Below, one piece after another: positions 13,661-21,769 of a DNA stretch of 21,869 nt (position 1 is the stretch's first letter; every line of letters begins with the position of its first letter). The stretch covers positions 1 to 21,869 of the forward strand of contig JAIEDJ010000141.1 of the NCBI GenBank assembly GCA_029068025.1. The letters run 5' to 3'. The stretch is from Oscillospiraceae bacterium. GTDB lineage: Bacteria; Bacillota; Clostridia; Oscillospirales; Ruminococcaceae. Position numbers and translations under genes: made by a program. The notes beneath the pieces are model-generated. The model was not told where the DNA came from. It saw nothing but the letters and a program-made list of their open reading frames with translations, and searched no databases.

Positions 13661-15066
13661 TAAGAATTGTCATTCAACCCTGCGGCTATTATATTCTGCT
13701 CATGCTGCTGGAGCGTCTGAGCGTAATAGAACACTCCCTCCTTGTCAGCAAGGAAATAGTAGAAGTGTGTTTCATCGGGATAAAGCGCCGCGTGTATTGC
13801 GTCCATACCCGGATTGCAGATAGCTCCGACGGGAAATCCATTGCACAGATAAGTGTTGTAGGCTTCAGCAATTGAATCAATTTTTTCGGATCCCAACTCA
13901 CCGATGGCGGGTCTGATATATTGATTGATATACGCCTTGGTCGCGTCGGACTCAAAATGCGGATAGACCGCAGGGTTATTCAGACGGTTGTGGAATACAG
14001 AAGAGATGATCGCGAAATTCTCTGGAGCATTTCCCTCGCGCTGAATTATTGAAGCCAGAATAATGACCTCGTCCAATGTCAATCCCAGATCTTCCATACG
14101 CTCCTTCATAGATCTTGTGATCTTGGTCTTGAACGTGCTCAGCATAGTTCTCGCCGCTGTCATGGCATATTCGGTAGTGTCAAGCGTTGGATACTTATCC
14201 ATATCGTCGATCACATAAAACTCGTAGGTATCGGGCCACAGATAACCTTCCAATACGTTGAAGCGGTTGGGATCATCGGGAATGCCTTCTTCAAAATCGT
14301 ACTTGTTCATTTTTGTGCGGTAGATCTTCTCGAAATCAACGGCGCGGCAGACCTTGTTTTCCTCAAGCAGCGCCCCCACCTCGGCGGCAGTCAAGCCCTC
14401 GGGGAATGTTATTGTGACGGTCGTTCTTGTATATGCCTTCGGAGTTTTAAGAGTGCTCAAGATGTTTGCGTAACTCATATTTGAACGAATGGTATGCGTT
14501 CCGACAAGAAAACCGTCCGCGCTTTTTGTCAGCTTGATATAGGCTCTGAAAAACGATGGCTTTAAAATTATCCCGTTATCCGCAAGCGTGTCAATAATGT
14601 CGTCAACGGTCATATCCTCGGTGATGGAAATGTCGATCACATTGCTTTCCTTCGCCATACCTGTCAGATCGCGCATCGCCTGTACCGCGTGAAATGCAAG
14701 GATCGACCCCAGACACACCGCCACGACCGAGATCACAACGCCGAGGAAAACGTGTCCCATCGTTCTTACATGGTTTGTTTGTTTTTTCTTGCGCTGTCTG
14801 CGGCGCTTTACGGGATTGTTGACGGGCTCTGGCTCCGCAAAGGGTTCCTCGTCCGGAACGGAGTCCATCAGCAAGGTTCTGGACATATCGTCGGCAGAAT
14901 TCATCTCGGTGAATTCCTCTCTGGGAGTTATCCCGTGCGGCTCGTCCCCCGACGGCGCGCGCAGGCTGTCTATTTCCTGTGTTTTCCCGAAGTCCCCGTC
15001 CTCGGGCAGCTCATAGTTCTCATTATTGTTTTCATTGTCAAAATCGTTAAAATTATCTCTGTCCAT
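13660..15066 (-). CDS. mltG: Endolytic murein transglycosylase MltG (YceG-like)
   Basis: MltG cuts nascent peptidoglycan at the membrane and helps set glycan length. The product has 468 residues: an acidic, Asn/Asp-rich cytoplasmic tail of about 85 residues, a basic stop (KRRRQRKKK), one membrane helix at about 103-125, a LysM-like region, and the catalytic YceG domain. EGYLWPDTYEF (about 273-283), the catalytic Glu in ASIIQREG (E344), FHNRL and NGFPVGAICNPG are all characteristic. The start is ATG 15066, 5 nt after GGAGG; an upstream GTG at 15081 overlapping the previous stop is less likely. The long acidic tail is longer than in E. coli MltG but common in Firmicutes. Confidence 0.94.
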   Translation of the reverse strand: MDRDNFNDFDNENNNENYELPEDGDFGKTQEIDSLRAPSGDEPHGITPREEFTEMNSADDMSRTLLMDSVPDEEPFAEPEPVNNPVKRRRQRKKKQTNHVRTMGHVFLGVVISVVAVCLGSILAFHAVQAMRDLTGMAKESNVIDISITEDMTVDDIIDTLADNGIILKPSFFRAYIKLTKSADGFLVGTHTIRSNMSYANILSTLKTPKAYTRTTVTITFPEGLTAAEVGALLEENKVCRAVDFEKIYRTKMNKYDFEEGIPDDPNRFNVLEGYLWPDTYEFYVIDDMDKYPTLDTTEYAMTAARTMLSTFKTKITRSMKERMEDLGLTLDEVIILASIIQREGNAPENFAIISSVFHNRLNNPAVYPHFESDATKAYINQYIRPAIGELGSEKIDSIAEAYNTYLCNGFPVGAICNPGMDAIHAALYPDETHFYYFLADKEGVFYYAQTLQQHEQNIIAAGLNDNS

Positions 15067-15077
15067 GCTGACCTCCG

Positions 15078-15617
15078 TCACATTGGGTTTCTGTTGAATA
15101 TCGTATAATTTGCTTTAACGTCATGCGGCTCTGTCGGAACGTCCTGTTTAAATGTGCTATAGCAGACAATAACGCCAACTCCGTCAAAGCCGCCGAGAAA
15201 TCTGTCGTAATATCCGCGCCCGTAGCCGAGCCTGCAGCCTTCCCCATCGGCGCACAGCGCGGGAATAACGCACAGAGTGTTTTTATCGAATGAAGCAGGT
15301 TTGTCCGTCGGCGGCTCGTCAATATTGAACCTGCCGCGTGTAAGATCTTCGGACTTGCTGATATAGTAGAATGAAAGCTCCGTCTCTCCGCTTCTCGGCA
15401 GAGCCACGGGTATCCCGCGTTCAAGACAATACGCGATCAGCCGACGTGTGTCAACTTCTATATCCGTAGAAGCGTAGGTGAAAACCGCACCGGCCTTGTC
15501 GGCGAGCGGCTTGATCTGCTCAAAAATGTCAAGATCCGCCGCCTGCTTGTATTCGGGATCCATAGTTCTGCGCCGCTCAATAAGCTCCTTGCGGAGCGCC
15601 TTTTTTATTTCGCGCAT
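15078..15617 (-). CDS. 5-formyltetrahydrofolate cyclo-ligase
   Basis: This enzyme converts 5-formyl-THF to 5,10-methenyl-THF using ATP, salvaging folate. The product has 179 residues. It begins REIKKALRKELIERRR, the typical Lys/Arg-rich start of the family, and ends with the signature IPALCADGEGCRLGYGRGYYDRFL (split here as 118-135 and onward), in which GYGRGYYDR binds nucleotide and folate. The ATG at 15617 lies inside the end of the DJ-1 gene (13-nt overlap) and has no strong SD, so it probably relies on translational coupling. The next gene, mltG, starts 12 nt after its stop. Confidence 0.93.
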   Translation of the reverse strand: MREIKKALRKELIERRRTMDPEYKQAADLDIFEQIKPLADKAGAVFTYASTDIEVDTRRLIAYCLERGIPVALPRSGETELSFYYISKSEDLTRGRFNIDEPPTDKPASFDKNTLCVIPALCADGEGCRLGYGRGYYDRFLGGFDGVGVIVCYSTFKQDVPTEPHDVKANYTIFNRNPM

Positions 15618-16150
15618 TGGATAGCCGCTCTGATGCTGTCGGATTCCGCTTTGCCCTTAAGGACGCGGACAAGCTCTAGTCCGAACTCCACAGCAACTCC
15701 CGCGCCCGCGGCAGTGGTGAATATCCCATCGGTAACTACCTTCTTATCGGATAGCTTCGCGCCTGTCAGGAACTTTTCAAATCCCGGGAAACAGATCGCT
15801 TCCTTTCCGTCAAGCAGTCCCTTTTTTCCGAGAACGGACGGCGCAGCGCAGATCGCCCCGATAGGAATATTGTGTTCAACACAGTAATCTATAGCCGACT
15901 GAACCACGGGGTTTGCTTCAAGATTAAGCGTTCCGGGCATACCGCCGGGAAGTATGATCATCTCAAGACGCTCGTCAAGTTCAACCTGCTGCTCGGTCAT
16001 ATCGCACAGCATAAGAACGCCGTGCGAGCTTTTTACACTGTCGTTTTTGATCCCGACCATAACAAGGTCGGTTCCCGCGCGCCGCAGTATGTCGATAGGC
16101 GCGATAGCCTCGGTCTCCTCAAATCCGTCTGCCATAAAAATGTAGATCAT
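15605..16150 (-). CDS. DJ-1/PfpI family protein (YajL/ThiJ-like)
   Basis: The 181-residue product belongs to the DJ-1 superfamily, whose members act as redox-sensitive chaperones or glyoxalase/deglycase-type enzymes; the substrate here is not predictable. The N-terminal FMADGFEETEAIAPIDILRR holds the conserved Glu (E14, aligned to DJ-1 E18), the nucleophile elbow is GAICAAPSVLG with C101, and the TTAAGAGVAVEFGLELV helix near the end is family-typical. The usual catalytic His after the elbow is not obvious. The ATG overlaps the previous stop by ATGA, and GGAGG lies 6 nt upstream. Confidence 0.92.
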   Translation of the reverse strand: MIYIFMADGFEETEAIAPIDILRRAGTDLVMVGIKNDSVKSSHGVLMLCDMTEQQVELDERLEMIILPGGMPGTLNLEANPVVQSAIDYCVEHNIPIGAICAAPSVLGKKGLLDGKEAICFPGFEKFLTGAKLSDKKVVTDGIFTTAAGAGVAVEFGLELVRVLKGKAESDSIRAAIQCAK

Positions 16151-17055
16151 AATGTTCCTCCAAAAGTAATGTTGTATTTTTCCTCTAAAAATATGGGATT
16201 GTAGGACAGCTTAGCCTTGCGCAGCCCCTCCGCTCCCGTGTCCTCCTCACGATTTATATACTTATATCTGCCGCCCAGCGACTTTACGAACTCCCTGTTT
16301 ATCGCCGTATACGCGCCCTGATATTTTCTCAGCGCCTTTTCAACGTGTACAACAAAGCAGTCGTCCGACGAAGGCTCCCCGAACGTAAACGCCTGAACCT
16401 CGCCGTTTACACGGAGAACACCGCCGACATATCCAAGCTCGTCAAAGTGGTCGAGCGAGATCTCAACGACGCACAGCTCGTCCAGCTTGCTTTCCGTTTC
16501 CGAGCAGTGACAGCACTCGTCGATGTTCTCTTCACGCCAGAGCTTGTTCATCGCCCGGCACTCTTCGATATTATCGGCAGTGAGCGGCTCAAAGCTCCAA
16601 TCGTTCTCATAAAAGCGGTTGAGGTGGTTGCGCTTGGCATGATACTTCTTGCCTTTGAGTTCTTCAAGATCTTCCGCAAGATATACATAGTCGGAAATAT
16701 CGCGGTTAAACTCTATGCCGGCATCGGGATATTCCTCACGGAGCTTTTCAGTGATATCCTTGTTTGCGGTGATCCGAAGCGGTATACCGATCTCCTTACA
16801 GTATTCCTCCATAAGCGAGACTGCTGTGCGAATATCTCCTTTGCCAGCGGGAAAGGTAAACGCGGTTTCCCCTTCGATGCTGTATCTGCGGAAATAAAAC
16901 CCCTCCGCAAAACAGTGTTCAATGCTGTAAATACCGCTCCATACAAAGCTGTTTCCAAACGTGTAATCGCAGCCGCGAAAATTTGATTCGTGAAGGAGCT
17001 TCATTGCTTGTTCCCTGTCAGTGATCTCGACTTTTTTAAAGCTTAAAACGCTCAT
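16147..17055 (-). CDS. DUF2156 family protein (LPG synthase C-terminal-like, double GNAT fold)
   Basis: The protein has 302 residues and no membrane helix. It matches the soluble domain related to the C-terminal part of phosphatidylglycerol lysyltransferase (MprF), built of two GNAT-like folds. The most characteristic segment is SDYVYLAEDLEELKGKKYH followed by AKRNHLNRFYE (about 121-150). The QGAYTAINREF and YINREEDTGAEGLRKAK stretches near the end complete the second GNAT half. MprF's flippase domain is absent, so lipid lysylation should not be assumed; the family has other, undefined aminoacyl or acyl transfer roles. The start overlaps the kinase gene by 20 nt. Confidence 0.88.
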   Translation of the reverse strand: MSVLSFKKVEITDREQAMKLLHESNFRGCDYTFGNSFVWSGIYSIEHCFAEGFYFRRYSIEGETAFTFPAGKGDIRTAVSLMEEYCKEIGIPLRITANKDITEKLREEYPDAGIEFNRDISDYVYLAEDLEELKGKKYHAKRNHLNRFYENDWSFEPLTADNIEECRAMNKLWREENIDECCHCSETESKLDELCVVEISLDHFDELGYVGGVLRVNGEVQAFTFGEPSSDDCFVVHVEKALRKYQGAYTAINREFVKSLGGRYKYINREEDTGAEGLRKAKLSYNPIFLEEKYNITFGGTL

Positions 17056-17722
17056 TAAACAATAACACCCTCAAGTAAGCACAAATTTCAAGATAAATAT
17101 CCTCGATAGGGATCGGAAGTCCGTCCTTGGCGCAGTCGATGACATCCCAGTTTTGTTTTTCAGCGATCGTCATCGCGTTGTTCCTGCATTCCTCGAGAAA
17201 TTCCACATTCTTTTCATGTATATCCTTCTTGGATTCATCGCCCAGATAACGTTCCTCGATCAGCTTCTGAGAAACCTCGACGGGCATATCGAGAAACATC
17301 ACCATATCGGGCTTTGGCAGACCAAGCTTGTTGTACTCAAAGTCGAACAGCCAGTTCAGAAATTCGCCGCGTTCCTCCTCTGGGACTTTTGTGAGCTGAT
17401 AGATGGCGTTTGAGGTGGTATACCGCCCCGAGATGATAACGCCGCCCGACTCGTAGAATTCTTTCCAGTCGGTAACATAGCTTACATACCTGTCAATTGC
17501 ATACATCGCAGACGCTGAATACGCACCGTTTCTGCCGTCACACGGGATCTCGCCTCTGAGATAACATTCCACAAGCTGACCGCTCACCGTATTGTAATTC
17601 GGAAAACTGATCTTTCGGCATTTCACGCCCAGTTCATTAAGATAACCCAGCGCAAGATCCAACTGAGTGGATTTCCCGCAGCCGTCAAGCCCGTCCAACA
17701 CTATTATTTTGCCCTTTTCCAT
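17036..17722 (-). CDS. Thymidylate kinase family protein
   Basis: The 228-residue P-loop kinase begins EKGKIIVLDGLDGCGKSTQ, with Walker A GLDGCGKST (11-19). It has the substrate region FPNYNTVSGQLV (40-51), YAIDRYV (74-80) and SGRYTTSNAIYQ (98-109). Classical dTMP kinases have Asp-Arg at the start of this last motif; here it is Gly-Arg, so phosphorylation of dTMP is likely but not certain, and another nucleoside monophosphate could be used. The C-terminal LID region is EERYLGDESKKD. The ATG follows GGGAG by about 8 nt. It is the first gene of a long - strand run driven by the promoter at 17811-17839. Confidence 0.9.
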   Translation of the reverse strand: MEKGKIIVLDGLDGCGKSTQLDLALGYLNELGVKCRKISFPNYNTVSGQLVECYLRGEIPCDGRNGAYSASAMYAIDRYVSYVTDWKEFYESGGVIISGRYTTSNAIYQLTKVPEEERGEFLNWLFDFEYNKLGLPKPDMVMFLDMPVEVSQKLIEERYLGDESKKDIHEKNVEFLEECRNNAMTIAEKQNWDVIDCAKDGLPIPIEDIYLEICAYLRVLLFNERFKL

Positions 17723-17810
17723 ATCCGAGTCTCCCTGCGGCTACAACCGCTTATGAATTTTTTTTGTCACTTTTGATCCTACACAGCGAGATCTTGCCAT
17801 AATTAAGTAT

Positions 17811-17839
17811 ATTATACCATATTTTCACGCTTTAGTCAA
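17811..17839 (-). promoter_or_regulatory. Near-consensus sigma-A promoter of the kinase–mltG–deo gene run
   Basis: On - there is TTGACT (17834-17839), a 17-bp spacer and TATAAT (17811-17816), with TGG before the -10. The leader is about 80 nt and contains a small GCGG/CCGC hairpin close to the SD. This is the only clear promoter found for the genes from 17722 down to 7409. Confidence 0.85.
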
Positions 17840-17867
17840 TATTTATATGTGTTTTTTTACATAAAAA

Positions 17868-17896
17868 GAGAAAAAATCCGAATTTTTCATTCGGAT
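17868..17896 (-). terminator. Terminator after the XRE–M42–GNAT operon
   Basis: On - ATCCGAAT (17889-17896), a 5-nt loop and ATTCGGAT (17876-17883) form a perfect 8-bp stem followed by TTTTTC. The stem overlaps the stop codon of the GNAT gene. Confidence 0.87.
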
Positions 17897-18615
17897 CTCA
17901 AGATGCTTTTTTTACAGACTTTGGAAAAGCCATTCTTTTCATAGAATCCGCAAAGCTCATCCTCACAGATAACGAAAATATCGCTTTCAGAAAGCTCCGC
18001 GCACACCGCCGAGATAAGCCTTGACGCGCCGCCCTTCCCGCGCTCATCGGGAAACGTCGCCACTTGTGAGATCAATGCGCTGCCGAAAAGCTCGTGCTGT
18101 ATGACCAGCGCCGAATTGTCAAGCCGCCTTGTCCTTGCCACTCCGTGCCTGATACGGTGTGACATATCCAGATACCACGGCTCAAACTCAATATCGAACG
18201 ATGCTTTCAGAATATTGAAGAGCTCCTCGAGCGGCGTGTCTTTTTCGGTATCGCACGGAACACCGATCCCGTTAAACCGCATAAGATCAACATCCTTGCG
18301 GTTACAGTTCATATTTTCAGAAAGCGCTTTTCCCGCACGCTCCGAGCAGAAGATCTCCGCAAAACCGTTCATTGTCAGGAACTTTGCCAATTCATCAAAA
18401 CCGCAGTCTCCAAAATCGGACACAACAAAGCTGCCGTCTTGTCCGCAGATGACAGCGCCATCCGCTGTGTAAAAACGGCAGAAATCGTATTTTATCCCAT
18501 AGCAAAGCCAGAGCGCATGGATCTTCAGCGCTTCAACGTTTGTTTTGTCTTGAAAAAAGTGCGAATCATCCCAAACGTGCAGCAGCTCCCCGTCAGATGT
18601 TACCCGCTTTATCAT
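17887..18615 (-). CDS. GNAT family acetyltransferase with N-terminal extension
   Basis: The protein has 242 residues. The C-terminal half is a GNAT fold: VATFPDERGKGGASRLISAVCAEL (185-208), with RGKGGA (192-197) as the acetyl-CoA loop, and ELCGFYEKNGFSKV (220-233). The first 125 residues have no recognised motif and may be a degenerate second GNAT domain, as in many two-domain Firmicute GNATs. The substrate is unknown. The ATG overlaps the preceding M42 stop by ATGA with GGAG close by. Last gene of the operon; the terminator hairpin overlaps its stop codon. Confidence 0.88.
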   Translation of the reverse strand: MIKRVTSDGELLHVWDDSHFFQDKTNVEALKIHALWLCYGIKYDFCRFYTADGAVICGQDGSFVVSDFGDCGFDELAKFLTMNGFAEIFCSERAGKALSENMNCNRKDVDLMRFNGIGVPCDTEKDTPLEELFNILKASFDIEFEPWYLDMSHRIRHGVARTRRLDNSALVIQHELFGSALISQVATFPDERGKGGASRLISAVCAELSESDIFVICEDELCGFYEKNGFSKVCKKSILRSE

Positions 18616-19625
18616 ATCTCCGCGGACGCTGTCAGCAGCTTTTCAGCCAGCGACTTTACAGCATGAAAGTCGCTCATTTTTATCACGCAGGATGGCGAGT
18701 GAAGATAGCGGCACGGCACAGACACAGCGCAGGTGCGCACTCCGCCCGCACTTACATGGATAGCGCCGCTGTCGTTGCCTCCGGCGACAAGGGTCTTTGT
18801 CTGTACGGGGATACCCGCATTCTTTGCCGTTTCAAACGCAAGCGAATACAGTCCTCTGTCGTATACCGTTCCCCTGTCCATATAGGAGATAACAGCACCC
18901 TTGCCAAGCTCGCAGACCTTTTTCGCGCCGGATACACCGGCAATATCGCACGCTGTCGTAGTCTCCAGAACAAACGCGATATCGGGATATACCGTAAACG
19001 CCGCTGCCTTTGCGCCGCGCGTTCCGACTTCTTCCTGAGTGGTGAATACAAACCACGCGTCATATTCAAGATCACTGTTTATCATATCCATCATGATAAG
19101 ACAGCCCGCGCGGTCATCAATAGCCTTTCCCTTCACATAGCCGTCACCGAATTCAAAGAAATCCGAGCAGAAATACGCCGTACTTCCCAGCGGAGCGAGC
19201 TTTTCGGCTTCTTCTTTTGAAGACGCTCCGATATCAAGCAGCAGATCTCCGATCTCGGGAAATTCCTTGCGCTCATCAGCGGACTGCTGATGAAATGCTT
19301 TCGTGCCAACGACGCCGTATCCCCCGCTTTCAAGCCGCAGCGTTCTTCCGATAACGACAGACGGATTTATACCGCCAACCGCGTCAAAGTGAAGAAACCC
19401 GTCGGGCGTGATATCGGTGATCATAAACCCGACTTCATCCATATGCGCCGCAAACATGATCTTATTTTTCGGAGTTTTTCTGCCTTTCTTAAATACGATA
19501 AGGTTTCCGAGGTCATCAACAGTAACTTCGTCGGCATTAATACGGCTTTTGATATATTCGCGGACACGCGCCTCGTCTCCCGAGGTGCCGTTGATCAGGC
19601 AGATCTCGCGCAGTCTCTCAATCAT
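18612..19625 (-). CDS. M42 family metallopeptidase (aminopeptidase), downstream paralog
   Basis: M42 enzymes are cytoplasmic, self-compartmentalising dinuclear aminopeptidases (TET/FrvX/YsdC type). The product has 337 residues with all expected ligands: H61 in AAHMDEVGF, bridging D170 in KAIDDRAG, catalytic E198 and ligand E199 in TTQEEVGTRGA, E221 in VLETTTACD, and H309 in RYLHSP. The apical insertion lies between residues 73 and 165. The N-terminus IERLREICLINGTSGDE is typical. The ATG overlaps the other M42 gene by ATGA, so the two are coupled and could form mixed complexes. Confidence 0.94.
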   Translation of the reverse strand: MIERLREICLINGTSGDEARVREYIKSRINADEVTVDDLGNLIVFKKGRKTPKNKIMFAAHMDEVGFMITDITPDGFLHFDAVGGINPSVVIGRTLRLESGGYGVVGTKAFHQQSADERKEFPEIGDLLLDIGASSKEEAEKLAPLGSTAYFCSDFFEFGDGYVKGKAIDDRAGCLIMMDMINSDLEYDAWFVFTTQEEVGTRGAKAAAFTVYPDIAFVLETTTACDIAGVSGAKKVCELGKGAVISYMDRGTVYDRGLYSLAFETAKNAGIPVQTKTLVAGGNDSGAIHVSAGGVRTCAVSVPCRYLHSPSCVIKMSDFHAVKSLAEKLLTASAEI

Positions 19626-20641
19626 TTTTCCGCACCTCCCGACACATACTCGAAGATAAGCCTTGCCGTTGATTCTATGTCTTTGATCTTCACGGTCTCA
19701 ACGGATGTGTGCATATATCTTATCGGGAACGAAAGCGTACAGCATTTCACGCCTTTCCCTGTAATGCCTATTGCGTCGGCGTTTGTTCCGGTGGAGGACG
19801 GCATGATCTCACAGGTATACTGGATATTTTGTTTTTCCGCAAGAGCTTTCAGCGAGTTTGACATTTCCTTGTCGAGACACGCGGAAAAGCCGATCATAAC
19901 GCCGCTGCCGACCTCGGCGGTCTTGGCTGGATCGCCGTCCGGAGTGCGTCCGAACGAAACATCAACGATCAGCGCTTCATCGGGCATGATCCCGAAAGCT
20001 GCCTGCTTTGCGCCGCGTTCGCCGGTCTCTTCCTGAGCGGAAAAGCATACGGCGATATTGTAAGCGGGCTTTCGCTTTCCGAGCATATCCAGCGCCGCGA
20101 GAATTGCGCAAACGCCGCTGCGGTCGTCTATAGCGGCAGCGGAAACGACATTATCATTCATTTCACAAAAGCATGAGTCAACGGTGATCCTGTCGCCAAG
20201 CGATATCACGCGCTCCGCCTGTTCCTTAGTCATTCCGATATCAATAGAAATATCGGAGATATCGGGGACACCGCCGCCCTTTTTAACATGGGGCGGCAAT
20301 GTGGAAACGACTCCGCGAATCTTCTCTTTTCCGTGAACCGTCACCGACTGCGCCAGCAGCGTTCTGACATCGGGAGAACCGCAAGCACCCACGCCGAGAA
20401 ATCCTTTTTCATCGATGTATGTTACTATCAAGCCCACCCTGTCAATATGCGCGTCTAGCATAAGCGTTTTCGCAGACGGGTCGTCCGATTTGATATATCC
20501 GAGAACGTTTCCGAATGTGTCGACTTCAACGCTATCACAATAATTCCGCAGAAGCTCCGCCGCTTTCCGTGACGCGGAAAATTCATCGCCCGAAACTCCC
20601 GCCTCACAGCAAAGCTCTTTAAGTGCCGCTTTTATTTCCAA
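19622..20641 (-). CDS. M42 family metallopeptidase (aminopeptidase), upstream paralog
   Basis: This is a second M42 paralog. Numbered from an alternative ATG at 20656 (344 residues), the ligands are H70 in DAHIDRVG, D177 in AAIDDRSG, E209 and E210 in SAQEETGERGA, D232 in IVDVSFG and H316 in RYMHTS. I prefer the TTG at 20641 (339 residues, starting EIKAALKELCCEAGVSGDE, the usual family beginning). A GGGGG run stands 8 nt before it, while no SD precedes the ATG. Compared with the downstream paralog, the fourth ligand is Asp rather than Glu and the apical domain contains PPHVKKGGGVPD, so the two differ in substrate-pocket sequence. Confidence 0.93.
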   Translation of the reverse strand: MEIKAALKELCCEAGVSGDEFSASRKAAELLRNYCDSVEVDTFGNVLGYIKSDDPSAKTLMLDAHIDRVGLIVTYIDEKGFLGVGACGSPDVRTLLAQSVTVHGKEKIRGVVSTLPPHVKKGGGVPDISDISIDIGMTKEQAERVISLGDRITVDSCFCEMNDNVVSAAAIDDRSGVCAILAALDMLGKRKPAYNIAVCFSAQEETGERGAKQAAFGIMPDEALIVDVSFGRTPDGDPAKTAEVGSGVMIGFSACLDKEMSNSLKALAEKQNIQYTCEIMPSSTGTNADAIGITGKGVKCCTLSFPIRYMHTSVETVKIKDIESTARLIFEYVSGGAEK

Positions 20642-20712
20642 AAAAATCGCCCCCATACGGTTAGATCAAGACAATGCCATACAAATCGCGCAGTGCTGCC
20701 TTAATACGATGA

Positions 20713-21207
20713 TCACCTCAAAAAATCGCTCACCGATTCGCCGCAGTTAAAATCATAACCCTTGTAGTTCAGGATCTCCAGCTTGAAATTCACCAGTCCC
20801 GCAGGCATTCCGATACACGCGGAAAGTGCGTCCATGCTGTTATGATCGGATATTTCGTCGAGAATATCCTCGTCGGAGATAAGAATCTCCGCGGCAAACA
20901 GATTTGCTTCACGCTCCGTCTTGTTGCCGGTGAGAAACAGCGTGTTTTCGCGGATTCCGTCCGCCGAAAGCTCTCTGTGAAGCATATCATGACCAAGCTC
21001 ATGCGCGCATACCACGGCTTTGATTACCTTGTCGAGATCTTCATTGATAACGATATAGCGAAAGCCGTTCTCAAAGAGATAAAATCCCTTAAGCCCGCCA
21101 AGCTCACGCTCCCAGACAATAGCTCCCGAATTTTCGGCGGTATCGAAAATATTCCTTCCGCCGTAATTTTCAAGTACCTCAGCCGCCTTATCCAAAATAT
21201 GCTGCAT
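20713..21207 (-). CDS. ImmA/IrrE family metallo-endopeptidase
   Basis: The 164-residue product carries the zincin motif AHELGHDML (H69, E70, H73) and a downstream helix TEREANLFAAEILI with E100 or E107 as third ligand, the pattern of the ImmA/IrrE (DUF955) family. In known systems such proteases cleave or release an XRE-type repressor (ImmR in ICEBs1, DdrO in Deinococcus). Its ATG overlaps the stop of the XRE gene next door (TAATG), which strongly suggests that the XRE protein is its target. No membrane segment. 56-71 nt separate it from the M42 genes, with no clear promoter between. Confidence 0.92.
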   Translation of the reverse strand: MQHILDKAAEVLENYGGRNIFDTAENSGAIVWERELGGLKGFYLFENGFRYIVINEDLDKVIKAVVCAHELGHDMLHRELSADGIRENTLFLTGNKTEREANLFAAEILISDEDILDEISDHNSMDALSACIGMPAGLVNFKLEILNYKGYDFNCGESVSDFLR

Positions 21208-21596
21208 TATTTTCTTTTTCTGGAGTCCTCATAGATCTCGGCAAGAACACGGAGAAGGTGCTGCTTATCATCGTCGGTCAGCGAATTTCCCGCAAGAAGT
21301 CCGCGCGAACGTGACAGAAAATTTGCCGCCTCCGTAGAATCCGCGCCGCGGTCGGTGATCTTTTTGAGAAGCGTCTCTTCCGACGTAAGCTCCAGATCCA
21401 GCGAGTCATCCGTCAGAAACTCGGGGGTGACGTTAAGCTCCGCGGCGATCTTGTCCAGCACGGATCTTCTCGGTTTGCGGGTGCCGTTCATGTAATAAGC
21501 AAACGCGCGGTATGTAACACCGATGCGTTCCGCGAACTCGCCCTTCTTCACGCGCTTTCTGCTTAGCATGATATCCAGCTTTTCGTTCATTTTCAT
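21207..21596 (-). CDS. XRE family transcriptional regulator
   Basis: The 129-residue protein has an N-terminal helix-turn-helix at about 5-62 (LSRKRVKKGEFAERIGV, then YRAFAYYMNGTRKPRR as recognition region, then IAAELNVTPEFL). The C-terminal half, SEETLLKKITDRGADS and onward, is likely the oligomerisation or protease-sensitive part. The ATG follows AGGAGG by 8 nt. It is transcribed from a perfect consensus promoter (21637-21665), divergent from a + strand gene at 21859. Adjacent ImmA/IrrE protease and operator-like repeats in the shared control region point to a repressor that is inactivated by its partner. No phage or integrative-element gene is visible in the window. Confidence 0.92.
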   Translation of the reverse strand: MKMNEKLDIMLSRKRVKKGEFAERIGVTYRAFAYYMNGTRKPRRSVLDKIAAELNVTPEFLTDDSLDLELTSEETLLKKITDRGADSTEAANFLSRSRGLLAGNSLTDDDKQHLLRVLAEIYEDSRKRK

Positions 21597-21636
21597 AGTA
21601 TCATCCTCCTAAATACAAAAAAATACTTTCATTCTT

Positions 21637-21665
21637 ATTATAACAGTGAACACGCATTTTGTCAA
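21637..21665 (-). promoter_or_regulatory. Perfect consensus promoter of the XRE–ImmA operon
   Basis: On - there is TTGACA (21660-21665), a 17-bp spacer and TATAAT (21637-21642), with TGT before the -10. The SD AGGAGG of the XRE gene follows about 30 nt later. Confidence 0.87.
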
Positions 21666-21688
21666 GTGCGGCAGACAAAATTGTTTAT

Positions 21689-21706
21689 TATTCGTATTTT
21701 TGAATA
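21689..21706. repeat. Operator-like element, copy 1
   Basis: TATTCGTATTTTTGAATA: imperfect dyad with arms TATTC and GAATA. It shares 15 of 18 bases with the element at 21770-21787. It is 23 bp upstream of the XRE -35 box. A palindrome TGAATATATTCA (21701-21712) overlaps it and creates a further half-site. Confidence 0.55.
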
Positions 21707-21769
21707 TATTCATATAAATTTATTATAATTTAAATAAAATTCGGTAAAAAATTCAAATAATTTTCAAAA

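Noticed and set aside
15067..15081. GTG start extending mltG by five codons
   Set aside because: The ATG at 15066 has GGAGG at 5 nt; the GTG has no comparable SD.
20713..21596. XRE–ImmA pair as part of a prophage or integrative element
   Set aside because: No integrase, excisionase, att-like repeats, replication or structural genes are visible; flanking genes are chromosomal metabolism. The window end prevents exclusion on the right side.
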